In this document: positions 49,697 to 59,680 of the stretch, one piece after another
How positions within the stretch are numbered: position 1 is the stretch's first letter
Layout: every line of letters starts with the position of its first letter
From: Plazaster borealis
Taxonomy: Eukaryota > Echinodermata > Asteroidea > Forcipulatida > Labidiasteridae
Direction: 5' to 3'
DNA: 64,000 bases
Assembly (NCBI GenBank): GCA_021014325.1
Contig: CM037462.1
Span: 15,396,135-15,460,134, forward strand
Made by a program: the position numbers and the translations under genes
The notes under the pieces: generated by a model
Seen by the model: the letters and a program-made list of their open reading frames with translations, nothing else
What the model was told of the DNA's origin: nothing
The model's database searches: none

Positions 49697-50114
49697 GGCC
49701 CAATTTCATAGATCTTCTTAGACCTTTCATGCATCATTTGTTTTAGTGATGAATCGATCATATGGACACATTAATAGTTACTTGTTTTTTGCTAATGGCG
49801 ACCTCAAGAGTCAAAATAGCACCCTCAAGAGTCCTCTTTCCCATTCTGAAAACTGTGTGGTCATGCGATCTTTATTTTTCATTTTACAACTATTTTTCTG
49901 AAGGGATTTAAAGCGGTCGCTCGCGACCGGTCAGCGCTTGAAAGAGTTAAGCAGAAAATATTTTCCGCTAAAGCAAAAATAAGCAGGATACCAGCTACAG
50001 TTGGTAAATGTGATATGGTATTTTGGCTGGTAACCTTAGTCTTGTTAGCTTGTTATACATTTGAGTGTGCTTAGCTATATTTTGTTCTTAAGCAGCTCTA
50101 TGAAAATGGTCCCA
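49697..50114. mobile_element. Palindromic MITE family P with nested TTAA insert
   Basis: Left terminus GGCCCAATTTCATAGATC, right terminus CTCTATGAAAATGGTCCC. It is split at its internal TTAA by a 229-bp segment (49718-49950). Confidence 0.75.
49718..49950. mobile_element. TTAA element nested in family P
   Basis: TTAG-ACCTTTCATGC at the left and GCGCTTGAAAGAG-TTAA at the right, inserted where the family P copies have TTAAGCAG. The interior (CTCGCGACCGGTCAGC) is unlike families A to K. Confidence 0.6.
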
Positions 50115-50207
50115 GATGTCAAAATTATTCTTAACTCACTTTAAATGCATTATTAATGTTATAATTATATACATTATTAATATTATTTTCAAGGAACCAT
50201 CAAAAGT

Positions 50208-50463
50208 GCCTTCCACAAGGGTGCTTGCTATGTGAACCAGAAACACCGGGGTTAACCCCTACTCTTCCACGATAAGTGTTCTGGGTTCTTCTACGTGCAC
50301 TACCAATCCTAGTTACAAGGGACCTACAGCTTAATGTCCCATCTTAAGGACCAAGCTATTGTGGTAAAGTAACTTGCTCAAGGGCACAAGTACCATGGCT
50401 CTGCTGATCAGAAACACCAGAGCTTGAGTCCGGTGCTCTTAACCAGTCAGCCACGACACGCCA
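50208..50463 (-). mobile_element. SINE type 1 copy
   Basis: Reverse copy with an intact head (GCCACGACACGCC at the right end) but a small deletion that removes the B-box region near 50398. Intronic. Confidence 0.7.
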
Positions 50464-50593
50464 ATGGAATGCCTGTACATGTACTTGACATAGTTGGTAT
50501 GCAAGCAATCTATATAGATCAAGTCAATGGATTTTTTGTGAACTCCAGGTGGCAGCAGACAGAAACAAAAAAATTCTGACCATGTGTACAACA

Positions 50594-50802
50594 AACCCAG
50601 TCAATGTGAGATGTGTTACTGGGAGTCTACCATGGTCCTGAACAAACTCTACAATGAGATCAGTGCAACCCTAATCCCATGACACCCAGGCACCTATATC
50701 TACTCACCCACTATGGGTATGGAACCCAGTCAATGTGAGATGTGTTACTGGGAGTCTACCATGGTCCTGAACAAACTCCACTATGAGATCAGTGCAACTA
50801 GC
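50594..50802. repeat. Duplicated 75-bp segment
   Basis: ACCCAGTCAATGTGAGATGT through ATGAGATCAGTGCAA occurs at 50596-50669 and again at 50728-50799 with one or two differences. Confidence 0.85.
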
Positions 50803-51424
50803 AGCATCATCCTCACAACATTGTCCCTCTTTCAAATTATACCTACATGTAAAAAAGAGAAACAGATTCAAGAAATACTTTCACTTTAACCCTCTTCTTA
50901 CTGAATTGTTTTAACATATTAAAGCAACCACTGGTGACCGAATTGTTTGACCACTCAAGCGTGAAGCACACTTTCTTACATAAAAGGAAGCTTTTGTTCA
51001 AAGGCCATTTTAACAAACTCTATTATCACCTTGAAGATATTGATTACAGCAACATAAGCAAATTAAAATTGTCTTACTTATTGAATTCCATTTCACATTA
51101 TCCAAAAATCGTTGACATTGGCCAATAAATGTCAAAGTTCTTGGTCTTTGTTTCCCCAGCGTGATCTGTAAACTCAAGCACCTTTTTGGACACAACTATA
51201 TTGTACACCGTATGTGCTTGGCATTTCGGATCTTTCCATTCCAATTTGAAGGGATTGCATAATAGCAACCTTATTTTATTTTACCATCATTGGAAAGATC
51301 CGATCTTTCTCTTTCTAATGATGGTAAGCTTGGGTATGGAGGGTAAACATGGACAAAACTACAGCTTTATAACAAATGGCCTGCGTGCTCAGGCTTGAGT
51401 GCTTTTTTGTGTGTAATCTTGGTC

Positions 51425-52300
51425 AACTAAAGTCACCTATGGTAAGGAAGAGGGGGTATGAGTGCAGTGGACTAAAGTCACCAAAGGTAAAGAAGTGGGG
51501 TACACTGTATGAGTGCAGTCGACAAAAGCTGCCAATGGTAAACGAGATGGGGTATGAGTGCAGTCCACTAAAGTCGCCTATGGTAAGGAAGAGGGGGTAT
51601 GACTGCAGTCGGCTTAAGTCGCCAATGGTAAAGAAGAGGGGGTAAACTGTATGAGTGCAGTCAATAAAAGCTGCCAATGGTAAAAGGGATGGGGTATGAG
51701 TGCAGTCCACTAAAGTCGCCTATGGTAAGGAAGAGGGGGTATGACTGCAGTCGGCTTAAGTCGCCAATGGTAAAGAAGATGGGGTATGAGTGCAATCGAC
51801 TACAGTCACCAACGGTAAAGAAGAAGGGGTACACTGTATGAGTGCAGTCAACAAAAGCTGCCAATGGTAAAAGGGATGGGGTATGAGTGCAGTTGACTAA
51901 AGTCGCCTATGGTAAGGAAGAGGGGGTATGACTGCAGTCGGCTTAAGTCGCCAATGGTAAAGAAGATGGGGTATGAGTGCAATCGACTACAGTCACCAAC
52001 GGTAAAGAAGAGGGGGTAAACTGTATGAGTGCAGTCAATAAAAGCTGCCAATGGTAAAAGGGATGGGGTATGAGTGCAGTTGACTAAAGTCGCCTATGGT
52101 AAGGAAGAGGGGGTATGACTGCAGTCGGCTTAAGTCGCCAATGGTAAAGAAGATGGGGTATGAGTGCAATCGACTACAGTCACCAACGGTAAAGAAGAGG
52201 GGGTAAACTGTATGAGTGCAGTCAACAAAAGCTGCCAATGGTAAAAGGGATGGGGTATGAGTGCATTCCACTAAAGGTTGCCTATGGTAAAGGAGTGCAT
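51425..52300. repeat. 47-bp minisatellite with 187-bp higher-order unit
   Basis: Subunits of about 47 bp (GGTATGAGTGCAGTC, CTAAAGTCGCCTATGGTAA) are grouped in fours. The block starting AAGGGATGGGGTATGAGTG recurs at 51681, 51868, 52055 and 52242, exactly 187 bp apart. It lies in the intron between exons 11 and 12. Confidence 0.9.
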
Positions 52301-52350
52301 AAACTCTCTGAGGTGTTTATGAATAGTAGTCAAACATTTTAATGACTGAC

Positions 52351-52469
52351 CTATGAGGTGAGTGGAATGCATGTATCTGTGAGTCTGACTCATCTTGTAG
52401 TGTTGTCATCAGATTTCTACCCAGGCTGAAGACTACAGACTTGATCCCATCTTTACGAAACATTTCAAT
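52351..52469 (-). CDS. Thioredoxin-gene exon 11
   Basis: 119 bp, phase 0 to phase 2. Acceptor ttttgtgtag, donor gtcagt. The peptide starts IEMFRKDGIKSVVFSLGRN. The intron before it (52470-52674) is only 205 bp, and much of it is the end of a family C MITE. Confidence 0.75.
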
Positions 52470-52539
52470 CTACACAAAATGAAGAAACAAAAATTAAAGA
52501 AATAACAGCATAAACGTCGGTGAATGATAATCAAGACAG

Positions 52540-52625
52540 GATTGCAGCTGCAGTGCTTTTTACCAGGTAAATTTTTATGGTCATTAATTTTTGGAGGATT
52601 TACCAATCTATGACTCTACCTTTAG
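52540..52625 (+). mobile_element. MITE family C end inside a 205-bp intron
   Basis: GCAGCTGCAGTGCTTTTTAC to ATCTATGACTCTACCTTTAG is the right end of a family C element. It makes up much of the short intron between exons 10 and 11. Confidence 0.6.
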
Positions 52626-52674
52626 TTTACACCCTCAAACCATCTATTTGGGATAAAACAAACAAAACTGTTAC

Positions 52675-52896
52675 CTGGGTAACCACCATTTGGGATTGCT
52701 GTTTACTCTTCTCCACATCTCTACGCTCCAGATTATCCGTAAGGACTGCCAGACAGTTCGCTCGTCCATACAGACGCTCACAGGCTACCTGGTAACACTC
52801 TAACGGATACCAGCGATTGGTGCTAGCCAGGGTAGGTAGATATTTACCAGCTAGAGACAGAGGATACATGGTGGCCAGAAGAACTACGTCATCTTT
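52675..52896 (-). CDS. Thioredoxin-gene exon 10
   Basis: 222 bp, 74 codons, phase 0 to phase 0. Acceptor ttcttcttag, donor gtaaca. It encodes VVLLATMYPLSLAGKYLPTL, a cysteine-containing stretch (ECYQVACERLYGRANCLAVL) and a basic-acidic helix ending VVTQ. It is consistent with a cysteine-poor thioredoxin-like fold, but the exact fold boundaries are unclear to me. Confidence 0.8.
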
Positions 52897-52983
52897 CTAA
52901 GAAGAACCAAACAAAAATACGAATAATAAGTGGTTCTTACATAGCGCACATATCCTAGTAGCTAGATCAAGGTGCTATTATAA

Positions 52984-53130
52984 GTTATCACACAAGCGCG
53001 AGTGGTATACGGAAAAATATAGCGCTTCTGCGTCCCATATCCACCGAGGCTGAAGGCCGAGTTGGATATGGGACGCAGACGCGCTATATTTTTCCGTATT
53101 CCACGAGCGCGTGTGGGATAACGTATTTAT
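52984..53130. mobile_element. Palindromic MITE family Q
   Basis: Arms GTATACGGAAAAATATAGCG and CGCTATATTTTTCCGTATTC, then GCGTCCCATATCC against GGATATGGGACGC around a short centre. The outer ends carry CACACAAGCGCGAGTGG and CCACGAGCGCGTGTGGG. It is intronic. Confidence 0.65.
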
Positions 53131-53454
53131 CTTCAAGCAAACTTGATGCGTAGTTAGAACACGCAATACGAAGGGTGTGATATAAGCCGTGCAATATAAG
53201 TTTATATCACACTCCTTGTTGCTATGGATCGACCAATCAGAATCGATTATTCAGGCCTGCTGGAAGATAAACAAAATTATCACCCATTTAATAGATGTTA
53301 ATTTTTCATCGATGAAATACAAAATATTTTGTTTTTAACCCCTTACACCGACTCGAGAAAGTTCTTAGTATACAGTGCTTAATACTTATCGGTGTAAGGG
53401 TAAAAATTAAATATATTTATCCCCGATCCAAATTAACATATATTAAATCGTTGC

Positions 53455-53645
53455 GGTACATGCTGCTAAAAAATTAAGATGCGAACTGCCTCTAGCCACC
53501 GGGCTAGCTTGGTGGTCTAGTGGTAAGACATCTGCTCTAGCAATGCAAAGGTCACCCGAGTGATTTTTTTCACAGAACTCGGGAAAGTACTGAGTATACA
53601 GTGCTTAATACATATCGGTGTAAGGGTAAAAAAAAAATATATTAT
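53455..53645 (+). mobile_element. SINE type 4 copy
   Basis: Sense copy: CTTGGTGGTCTAGTGGTAAG, then CATCTGCTCTAG. It ends in GGTGTAAGGGTAAAAAAAAA. Intronic in the thioredoxin gene, antisense to it. Confidence 0.6.
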
Positions 53646-54232
53646 CACCCTTGTTCATCGGATATACTTTTAGATCGTTCCTCTAACTTCCTCAACTCCC
53701 TAGAGAGCATACATGTACAATCCCAAGCTGGTTAAATAAGTGCTGAGGGGTTAATCCAACACAATACTGTCTCAGCCCTCTCAGGTTCCCATTTATACAC
53801 CTGGGTTAAGAGGAGCAATATATGGTTAAGTGCCTTGCTCAAGGACACAAGTGAAATGACCGAAATTCAAATCCACACTCTGATGATTCAACCATCAGGG
53901 GCCAATTTCATAGCACTGCTTAACGGTAAGCAAACTTTCGTGCTAACTATAGCAGACAAATTTGCTTTAGCATAAGCATATTTCACATGTTAGCAAGAAA
54001 ATTAGGCAACCAGCTTGCACGTTCACCACGAATTTGCATTGTTACGTCATTCATTTTCATACAGTAAGAACCGGAAGGTTAGCATGCCTTTTCGTGTGCT
54101 TACGGTTAGCAGCGCTATGAAATGGAAACTCGCGCAGTAAGCACAAAATCGGCGGTTAAGCAGCTCTATGAAATTGGGCTCAGAACTTGAGTCCAATAGA
54201 GTAGACCGCTCGGCCACAACACACCACAATGG
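53646..54232 (-). mobile_element. SINE type 5 copy with nested MITE
   Basis: Same body as 30575-31165 (TTCCTCAACTCCCTAGAGAG, CTCAGCCCTCTCAGGTTCC). It is interrupted at 53899-54182 by a divergent family P MITE and resumes as CAGAACTTGAGTCC with the head GCTCGGCCACAACACACC. A stub of the same family lies at 52923-52980. Confidence 0.6.
53899..54182. mobile_element. Divergent palindromic MITE family P, in a SINE
   Basis: GGGGCCAATTTCATAGCACT at the left and AGCTCTATGAAATTGGGCT at the right. A second right-end-like motif (AGCAGCGCTATGAAATGG) at 54108 suggests a composite. CAG flanks both sides (53896-53898 and 54180-54182), a possible 3-bp target duplication when compared with the unbroken SINE at 31100. 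Confidence 0.6.
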
Positions 54233-54364
54233 ATAGATATGATATGGCCAAAGTTTCATAACTCAATGAGAGAAAACAAGGTATTTCAAGGCTCCACATT
54301 ATGCTTTATCTTATCTAGTAATAAACCACTAGGGAAACTGACTGGGTCAATTTTAATGAATTCT

Positions 54365-54705
54365 GATTTGAACAAGGTACAAATTTACCACAGCGGGATT
54401 CGAAGCTGCCACCTCCGGATTAACGTACCAGCACTCTACCCACTGAGCCATCTAGCCCTAATGTTGGCAGTCTCTCTATTTTGTCAATATCTTTGTCTTT
54501 TGTCATTAGCTTTGTATCTTGGCACGTCCAAAAATTCTGATAATTTTCTAATTGTAATTAGTACAATCATGATAACACCCTGAAGATGAGCAGAGTATAC
54601 TGTTCGAAACGTCGAGACCACATCGGTTCTTTTCAGAGCCAACACTCCTCCCAAAAGAGATATTACACATGGTCGTACCCGCAAGTTTAATATTTATTTA
54701 TTTAT
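54365..54705 (-). mobile_element. SINE type 3 with conserved tail
   Basis: Reverse tRNA-like head at 54390-54470 (GCGGGATTCGAAGCTGCC, CCACTGAGCCATCTAGCCC). It is followed by a distinctive tail at 54583-54690 (GATGAGCAGAGTATACTG, CGAAACGTCGAGACC, GAGCCAACACTCCTC). The tail recurs alone near 985-1085. Confidence 0.55.
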
Positions 54706-54741
54706 AATTCTTCCTCACCCACACACATTATGAATAATTAC

Positions 54742-54834
54742 CTGGTATGATGATTGTCTAAATGCATTTCTGTTTGATAACCGTGTCACGGCTGGTACTG
54801 AGATTTCCGAGAACCATTCCATTATCAACCGCTC
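54742..54834 (-). CDS. Thioredoxin-gene exon 9
   Basis: 93 bp, 31 codons, phase 0 to phase 0. Acceptor cgctttcag, donor gtaatt. RLIMEWFSEISVPAVTRLS looks like the last helix of the CxxC fold followed by the first strand of the next domain. Confidence 0.8.
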
Positions 54835-55049
54835 CTGAAAGCGAATAAAGTAAGCTCATTACCGATCAACAAAATCATCCTTTTTTTGTTGAAAAGACAC
54901 TACATCATCATGTGTGCTCATTGTTTGTGCTGAATTTTCACTACGTCCAGCATTCGAGCAGGCTCAAACATAGCATCTATCGCTGCAATGTACTTACGTT
55001 TTATGTGTATATATGTTGCATTGTACAATGGCTACACATGAGAGGTTCC

Positions 55050-55800
55050 AAATTTAAACTGGACCGCAGGCGAGGCCAGTGATTTTAGTGTTGGGCCAGT
55101 AAACTCACGACCGGACAAGTCCGGCATTGTTGTGTTTTTCAATTGAACTACACAAATAAATGCTTCACTGAGGAATATCTTTATTAATAAGATGAAAGTG
55201 TGTTCAAATGTTGACTTTGAGTCAAACAAATACATTCTTTCAATTCTTTAATCTGTTGAGTATTGAAGTATGTACCCATCCGACAAATGAGATAAATCTT
55301 CTCTCAGTACTTCTCTCAGATTAAAAAAAACCAACATTTTTTTTCTAATTTTGATTCTGGTCTTTAAAGGTATCAAACACGTTTGGTAATGACTCAAAAC
55401 AAATATTAGCACAAAAACTTACTTGGTAATAAGCAACATAGAGCTGTTGATAGTATAAAACATTGTAGAAACGACTCCCTCTGAAGTAACGTAGTTTTTG
55501 AGAAAGAGGTAAATTCTCACTAAAATAATATAAACTTCTTGGAAGAAGTTTTTATTCCTATCTGAAAGCACACAAAGTTGTACAACAAGGGTGTTTTTTC
55601 TTTCATCATTTTCTTGCAACTTCGATGACCAATTGAGCCCAAATTTTCACAGGCTTGTTATTTTATGCATATGTTGGGATACACCAAGTGAGAACACTGG
55701 TCTTTGACAATTACCAAACGTGATCAGTGCCTTTAAACAAAATATTGTCCAGTAAAATATTTGAGCTACAAGCCCTGCGGTCTTGTGGGATTCCCCCTCA
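55050..55800 (+). repeat. Dispersed repeat family I with nested MITE
   Basis: CTGGACCGCAGGCGAGGCCA, GGACAAGTCCGGCATTG and CAAGCCCTGCGGTCTTGTGG match 10750-11155. The copy is split by the family A MITE at 55364-55736. Confidence 0.6.
55364..55736 (-). mobile_element. TTAA MITE family A nested in repeat family I
   Basis: Complete reverse copy. The flanks (GATTCTGGTC on the left, ATTGTCCAGTAAAATATTTG on the right) are the two halves of a dispersed repeat seen unbroken near 11085-11130. Confidence 0.8.
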
Positions 55801-55960
55801 AATTAGAGCCCGGCGCGACATTTCTTGTTTGCCAAATAAATGCACAAAATGTACACTAGGTTTTTCTAGCTATAACTTTGCAGACACTAATTCATGTCTT
55901 TTGAACTAAAATATTTACACGTGAGACTTCAGTGCACATCACAGTTTTCCAAGTGTATAC

Positions 55961-56318
55961 TTAAAGGAACATTACAGAATTGGTTTTCGCTAACAAAACA
56001 GTTAAGCACTTTATATAATCCACCATATACATAAACTGACAAACCTGTAGAAGTTTGAGATCGATAAGCCATCTGGGTCACGAGAAAATAGTGAAAACCG
56101 ATTACACATTTGCATGTGTTATACAATGCATGAATAAAACGCTCATGAGCGATAAACTCCAATCGGAAATTAGTTTTATTTATTTCTCATCAAATATGGT
56201 ATTTCAGACAGAAATATTTCTAGGGATGTTTTCTACTATCATCATCATTAGACCGTGTAAGTTTTATGTAAATCTGTGATCTTAAAGAAAATTTTAATTA
56301 CCAGTTCTGTAACGTTCC
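55961..56318. mobile_element. TTAA MITE family F
   Basis: TTAA-AGGAACATTACAGAATTGG at the left, CCAGTTCTGTAACGTTCCT-CTAA at the right. Inverted termini are clear; the right TTAA has mutated. Confidence 0.65.
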
Positions 56319-56418
56319 TCTAACCAATGAAATCTATTGAATATTATACCCAGAGCCTGTTTATACAGATTAGGCTGACAGGGATATACAAGTAGGTAGG
56401 GCACCAGTCTAACCTTAC

Positions 56419-56600
56419 CTCCAGAACTCCATGGTAGTCCATACGGATAAGCTGAGTAGCCCGGCCTGGTGTCACGCAGTGCTCACTGCCTATCTCACCG
56501 TACCCTCTGAAGGCTATCAAGGTGGGGAAGCCAATAACACGTAGTTGAGAACAGGTTATGGGATCCGACGTACAGTTCATGATGTACATTGATCCGCCAT
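56419..56600 (-). CDS. Thioredoxin-gene exon 8
   Basis: 182 bp, phase 1 to phase 0, residues 454-514. Acceptor ttaactactag, donor gtaagg. YIMNCTSDPITCSQLRVIGF then PTLIAFRGYG is the second half of the CxxC domain: strand, helix and the cis-proline P479. Two further cysteines (C463 and C470, spaced CX6C) precede the cis-proline, and another lies in EHCVTPGRA. They could form a structural disulphide or a second redox pair. Confidence 0.85.
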
Positions 56601-56923
56601 CTAGTAGTTAATCCAGGAAAAACATGTCAGTAGGATATGCATCTTTGTTTACTCAGGACGAAAACTTGAGGACCTTGTCGAAATTTGTCCAGGACAAAGT
56701 GTTTTACCCGCCGCTAATTCATGTTTGAAATTGGGAGAAGTTCACCGCCACCATGACTTTGCCCAGCAGAGGCAATTTCTCCTTGTGCATCATTAAAAAT
56801 CATCAACATCATTCACAATGTACTTACCTAGTTCAAACAAATTGCGCTTGCTTTATTTGAAATATCAAGTTTACTTACAAACAAAAATGAAACTGAAATT
56901 GTTTTTCAAGGTTAAGATATGCC

Positions 56924-57045
56924 TTAAGCCCGGTTCATACTTCACGCGAAAACAAACAATCTGGTACGCGCTATTTTTCATTTGTGATGCAGGGAAATTT
57001 TGTTTCGCTTTTGTAAATTGCGTGAAGTATGAACCGGGTTTTACA
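56924..57045. mobile_element. Small MITE with 22-bp inverted termini
   Basis: AAGCCCGGTTCATACTTCAC at the left and GTGAAGTATGAACCGGGTTT at the right, about 75 bp apart. It lies between exons 7 and 8. Confidence 0.65.
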
Positions 57046-57173
57046 CTCAGCACGAAGCTCGAATTTCCACTGCATATCAACTGCCTTCTTGGAAACAATT
57101 TTTTAACCCTCGAACCAACAAACACCTAGGCAGTTATCTTTCAATAATGATGACATACAAGCTCTTAACCTAC

Positions 57174-57411
57174 CAATCATCTTGACAGACTTTGCCAGTG
57201 TGCCAAACATGCCCATCTTTCTACGGCAGTTGCTGCAATCGTTCTGGATGAAAACCACCAATGTTGTCGAAGCGACATCTTGTCTCCAGGGAGCGTTGAG
57301 ACGCAGTGGAGCTTGTTCTACATCGGAACGCTCGATGATGCTTGACCACGTTGAATCGGTTACTTTATCAACACCGGCAATCTTCGGCCCTTCTGAGGCT
57401 GTACTGGAGCT
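57174..57411 (-). CDS. Thioredoxin-gene exon 7 (CxxC domain)
   Basis: 238 bp, phase 0 to phase 1, residues 375-453. Acceptor tttgattag, donor gtaggt. After the leader VDKVTDSTWSSIIERSD comes TTLVVFIQNDCSNCRRKMGM. C433-S-N-C436 sits at the start of the second helix directly after the central strand, exactly where thioredoxins carry their active site. It is the only CxxC in the visible protein, so this domain is the one likely to be redox-active. The tryptophan usual before the first cysteine is replaced by aspartate. Confidence 0.85.
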
Positions 57412-57659
57412 CTAATCAAAACATAAAACAAACATAGAAAACAACTAAGGGGTCTTGTCAAAATTAATCCAGGGCAGGTAGTCGGACAACAATTCTCTGA
57501 TGTCAAATTCCGTTGGACTGTATTTCTATGACAGACATGGTTTTACTCACTGAAAGGCACACAGTTCTTCTCAGATGCACTATAGACAGGCCCCATGCCA
57601 ATGCACCCCGCTGAGCACTCTGCGGTTTGACTGGCTGATTATATGTAGTATAAACAAAC

Positions 57660-57936
57660 TTGCGGAATTGGAGCGATCTGGAAGGTTTGGAGGTCATTGT
57701 ATTTCACTAAATATGTAGAGGAGTCGATAGTGAGCCATGTAGAGACCCCTGCTTGTTTTCCAGTAGATAGCAATCTAAGTCTCTGCGGTTTGTAAACAAA
57801 ATGTGACCCCAGGCACTGTGAACTTCTCCCATGGTTTCTCCGACACCCAATTTCTAACAAGAGGTAACTGGACGGTACTTATCCGCTGGTTATCCTGGAC
57901 TAATTTTGACACAGTGGGGTTAGAGGCATCTGTCTT
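57660..57936 (-). CDS. Thioredoxin-gene exon 6, apparent frameshift
   Basis: Acceptor tttttcag at 57937-57938; proposed donor CAA|gtttgt. The first frame reads well (KLVQDNQRISTVQLPLVRNW, then KFTVPGVTFCLQTAET) and hits TAG near 57792. The +1 frame continues equally well (GVSTWLTIDSSTYLVKYND) to the donor. At 277 bp the exon is one base too long for its phase 0 flanks; removing one base near 57795 gives 92 codons and an open frame. A base insertion, in the genome or the assembly, explains this best. A small internal intron is less likely because no pyrimidine-rich acceptor precedes the second half. Confidence 0.6.
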
Positions 57937-58261
57937 CTGAAAAAATCAAAACATTACCGATGCCAGCAGGGATAGGCCTATGTAATAAGTGACTTTTAAT
58001 TCTCTGTTGGCGGGACAGACGCATCCCCATACTAACTGTGGTTTGGGCATTGGCTTGGTGACCAGTCTTGTTTCTTTATCTTGTCCTTCCATTCAGTGCA
58101 TTTTATAATGTGTTATGCGCTTCTCATCATTTTTATGTCAGGGGCGTAATAAAAATTTTAACTATTATTACTAATATTAAGGGATCCTCACTAAGAAGCC
58201 GATCCAAAGCCATCACCAAACCTATATCACGTTTTTGAAAGAAAAAATTTTTTGCAGATAC

Positions 58262-58444
58262 CTTTTTAATCCAAGGAGTGTTTCCCATCAGAGGTTTTCT
58301 TGACTTGACGTTGGTGCTTTCAATCCTATGTAAACTACTTGGACTACAGATATCTACATTGGTATCTATATCTGATATTCCTAGAGTACGATTGGCGCTT
58401 GTAGTACACGACTGTGGAGTGTAAGTAGTGAAGCCATAGGAAAT
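58262..58444 (-). CDS. Thioredoxin-gene exon 5 (linker)
   Basis: 183 bp, 61 codons, phase 0 to phase 0. Acceptor gtcatttcag, donor gtatct. The peptide is rich in Ser, Thr and Asn (SCTTSANRTLG, DTNVDICSPSS) and shows no recognisable fold. It looks like a linker between thioredoxin domains. NRT is a possible N-glycosylation site. Confidence 0.65.
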
Positions 58445-58907
58445 CTGAAATGACAAGAACAAATTCATTTGGAAACTTAATAACATGGTGGACACCAATC
58501 TCATTCCCAGTGGTGTACAATTTTGCCACGCCATTTTCCCCCCAGAATGCCTTGCTCGATCATAACCCCTGGACAGATGACTTTGAAATATCAAAATATT
58601 GGATATTTGAATTTAGTCTTGTTGTCGATCCACTCTATCCGCTCAAAATGGTCACAGCCCCCCAGCCCCAAACAAAAAACATCAAGTGATAGAGCAACTG
58701 GTCCCCTCTCATTCTTCTTTGAGCTTGTGACATGTCTAACTGTTTGCAGTTTAGGGTGACCATGTAAAAACATGATAGATTAGAAGTGGATTGCATAAAA
58801 AAACTTTGACATGCGCTTACTAAGCGCCCTACAAGCACCCTGCAAGCGCTGGAAAGTTTTTAATAAAGCGTGTGCACAGAGCAGTCATTTTTGGTTAGAG
58901 TTTTTCG

Positions 58908-59223
58908 GTCAAAGACCAGTGTTCTCACTTGGTGTATCCCAACATATGCAAAAAATAACAAGCCTGTGAAAATTTGGGCTCAATTGGTCCTCGAAGTTGC
59001 AAGAAAATGATGAAAGAAAAAACACCCTTGTTGTACAAATTTGTGTGCTTTCAGTTATTATTTTAGTGAGAAATTACTCCTTTCTCAAAAACTACATTAC
59101 TTCAGAGGGAATCGTTTCTCACAATGTTTTATACTATCAACAGCTCTCTGTTGCTCGTTACCAAGTAAGTTTTTATGCTAATAGATTTTTTGAGTAATTA
59201 CCAAATGTGTACAGTGCCTTTAA
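58908..59223 (+). mobile_element. TTAA MITE family A, left end lost
   Basis: Starts at GTCAAAGACCAGTGTTCTC without a terminus and ends in GTGTACAGTGCCT-TTAA. It ends 27 bp from the donor of exon 4 of the thioredoxin gene. Confidence 0.75.
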
Positions 59224-59250
59224 AGTATATACTGTCTTAAACTTCCTTAC

Positions 59251-59402
59251 CAGATCATCATCCTCTTTTCCAGCCCAAGGTGAATATTGAAGCTCCCCCC
59301 CATCAGCATTGTAAATTGCAACATTGATTTGCTCCAGGAAAGAAGCCACACCCCAGGGAGTTGGGGTGGTGTTTGGAAACACTTTTTGTTGTAAAACTAA
59401 AC
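59251..59402 (-). CDS. Thioredoxin-gene exon 4
   Basis: 152 bp, phase 1 to phase 0. Acceptor tgttacag, donor gtaagg. It completes the cysteine-less fold: a strand, then TPWGVASFLEQIN as the last helix. It runs on into an acidic linker ending EDDDL. The donor lies only about 27 bp from the end of a family A MITE that occupies the following intron. Confidence 0.8.
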
Positions 59403-59680
59403 CTGTAACAATCAAAGTAAACAAAATGAAAAGTACTGCTTTCTCCTAGCGTAACTGAAGTTTTTACAAAAATGAATGGCATCAGTTTGTATTTTTGTCA
59501 AAACAAGTTTTTGAGGGAAGAAAATAAACAAAGGAGTTCTTTTGGTCATTTTAATACTAAAACCACGGCTTAACAACCCCCCTCCCTCCCTTTACTGAAT
59601 CCCCTGAGTGACATAATTTGGTACTGCACAACCAAGCTTGCTGTCAAGCAAGGTGTATACAATTTACATCATGTTCATCA

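Noticed and set aside
51376..52271. ORFs with repeated TIGDFSGLHSYP-type peptides
   Set aside because: They are by-products of the 47/187-bp tandem repeat.
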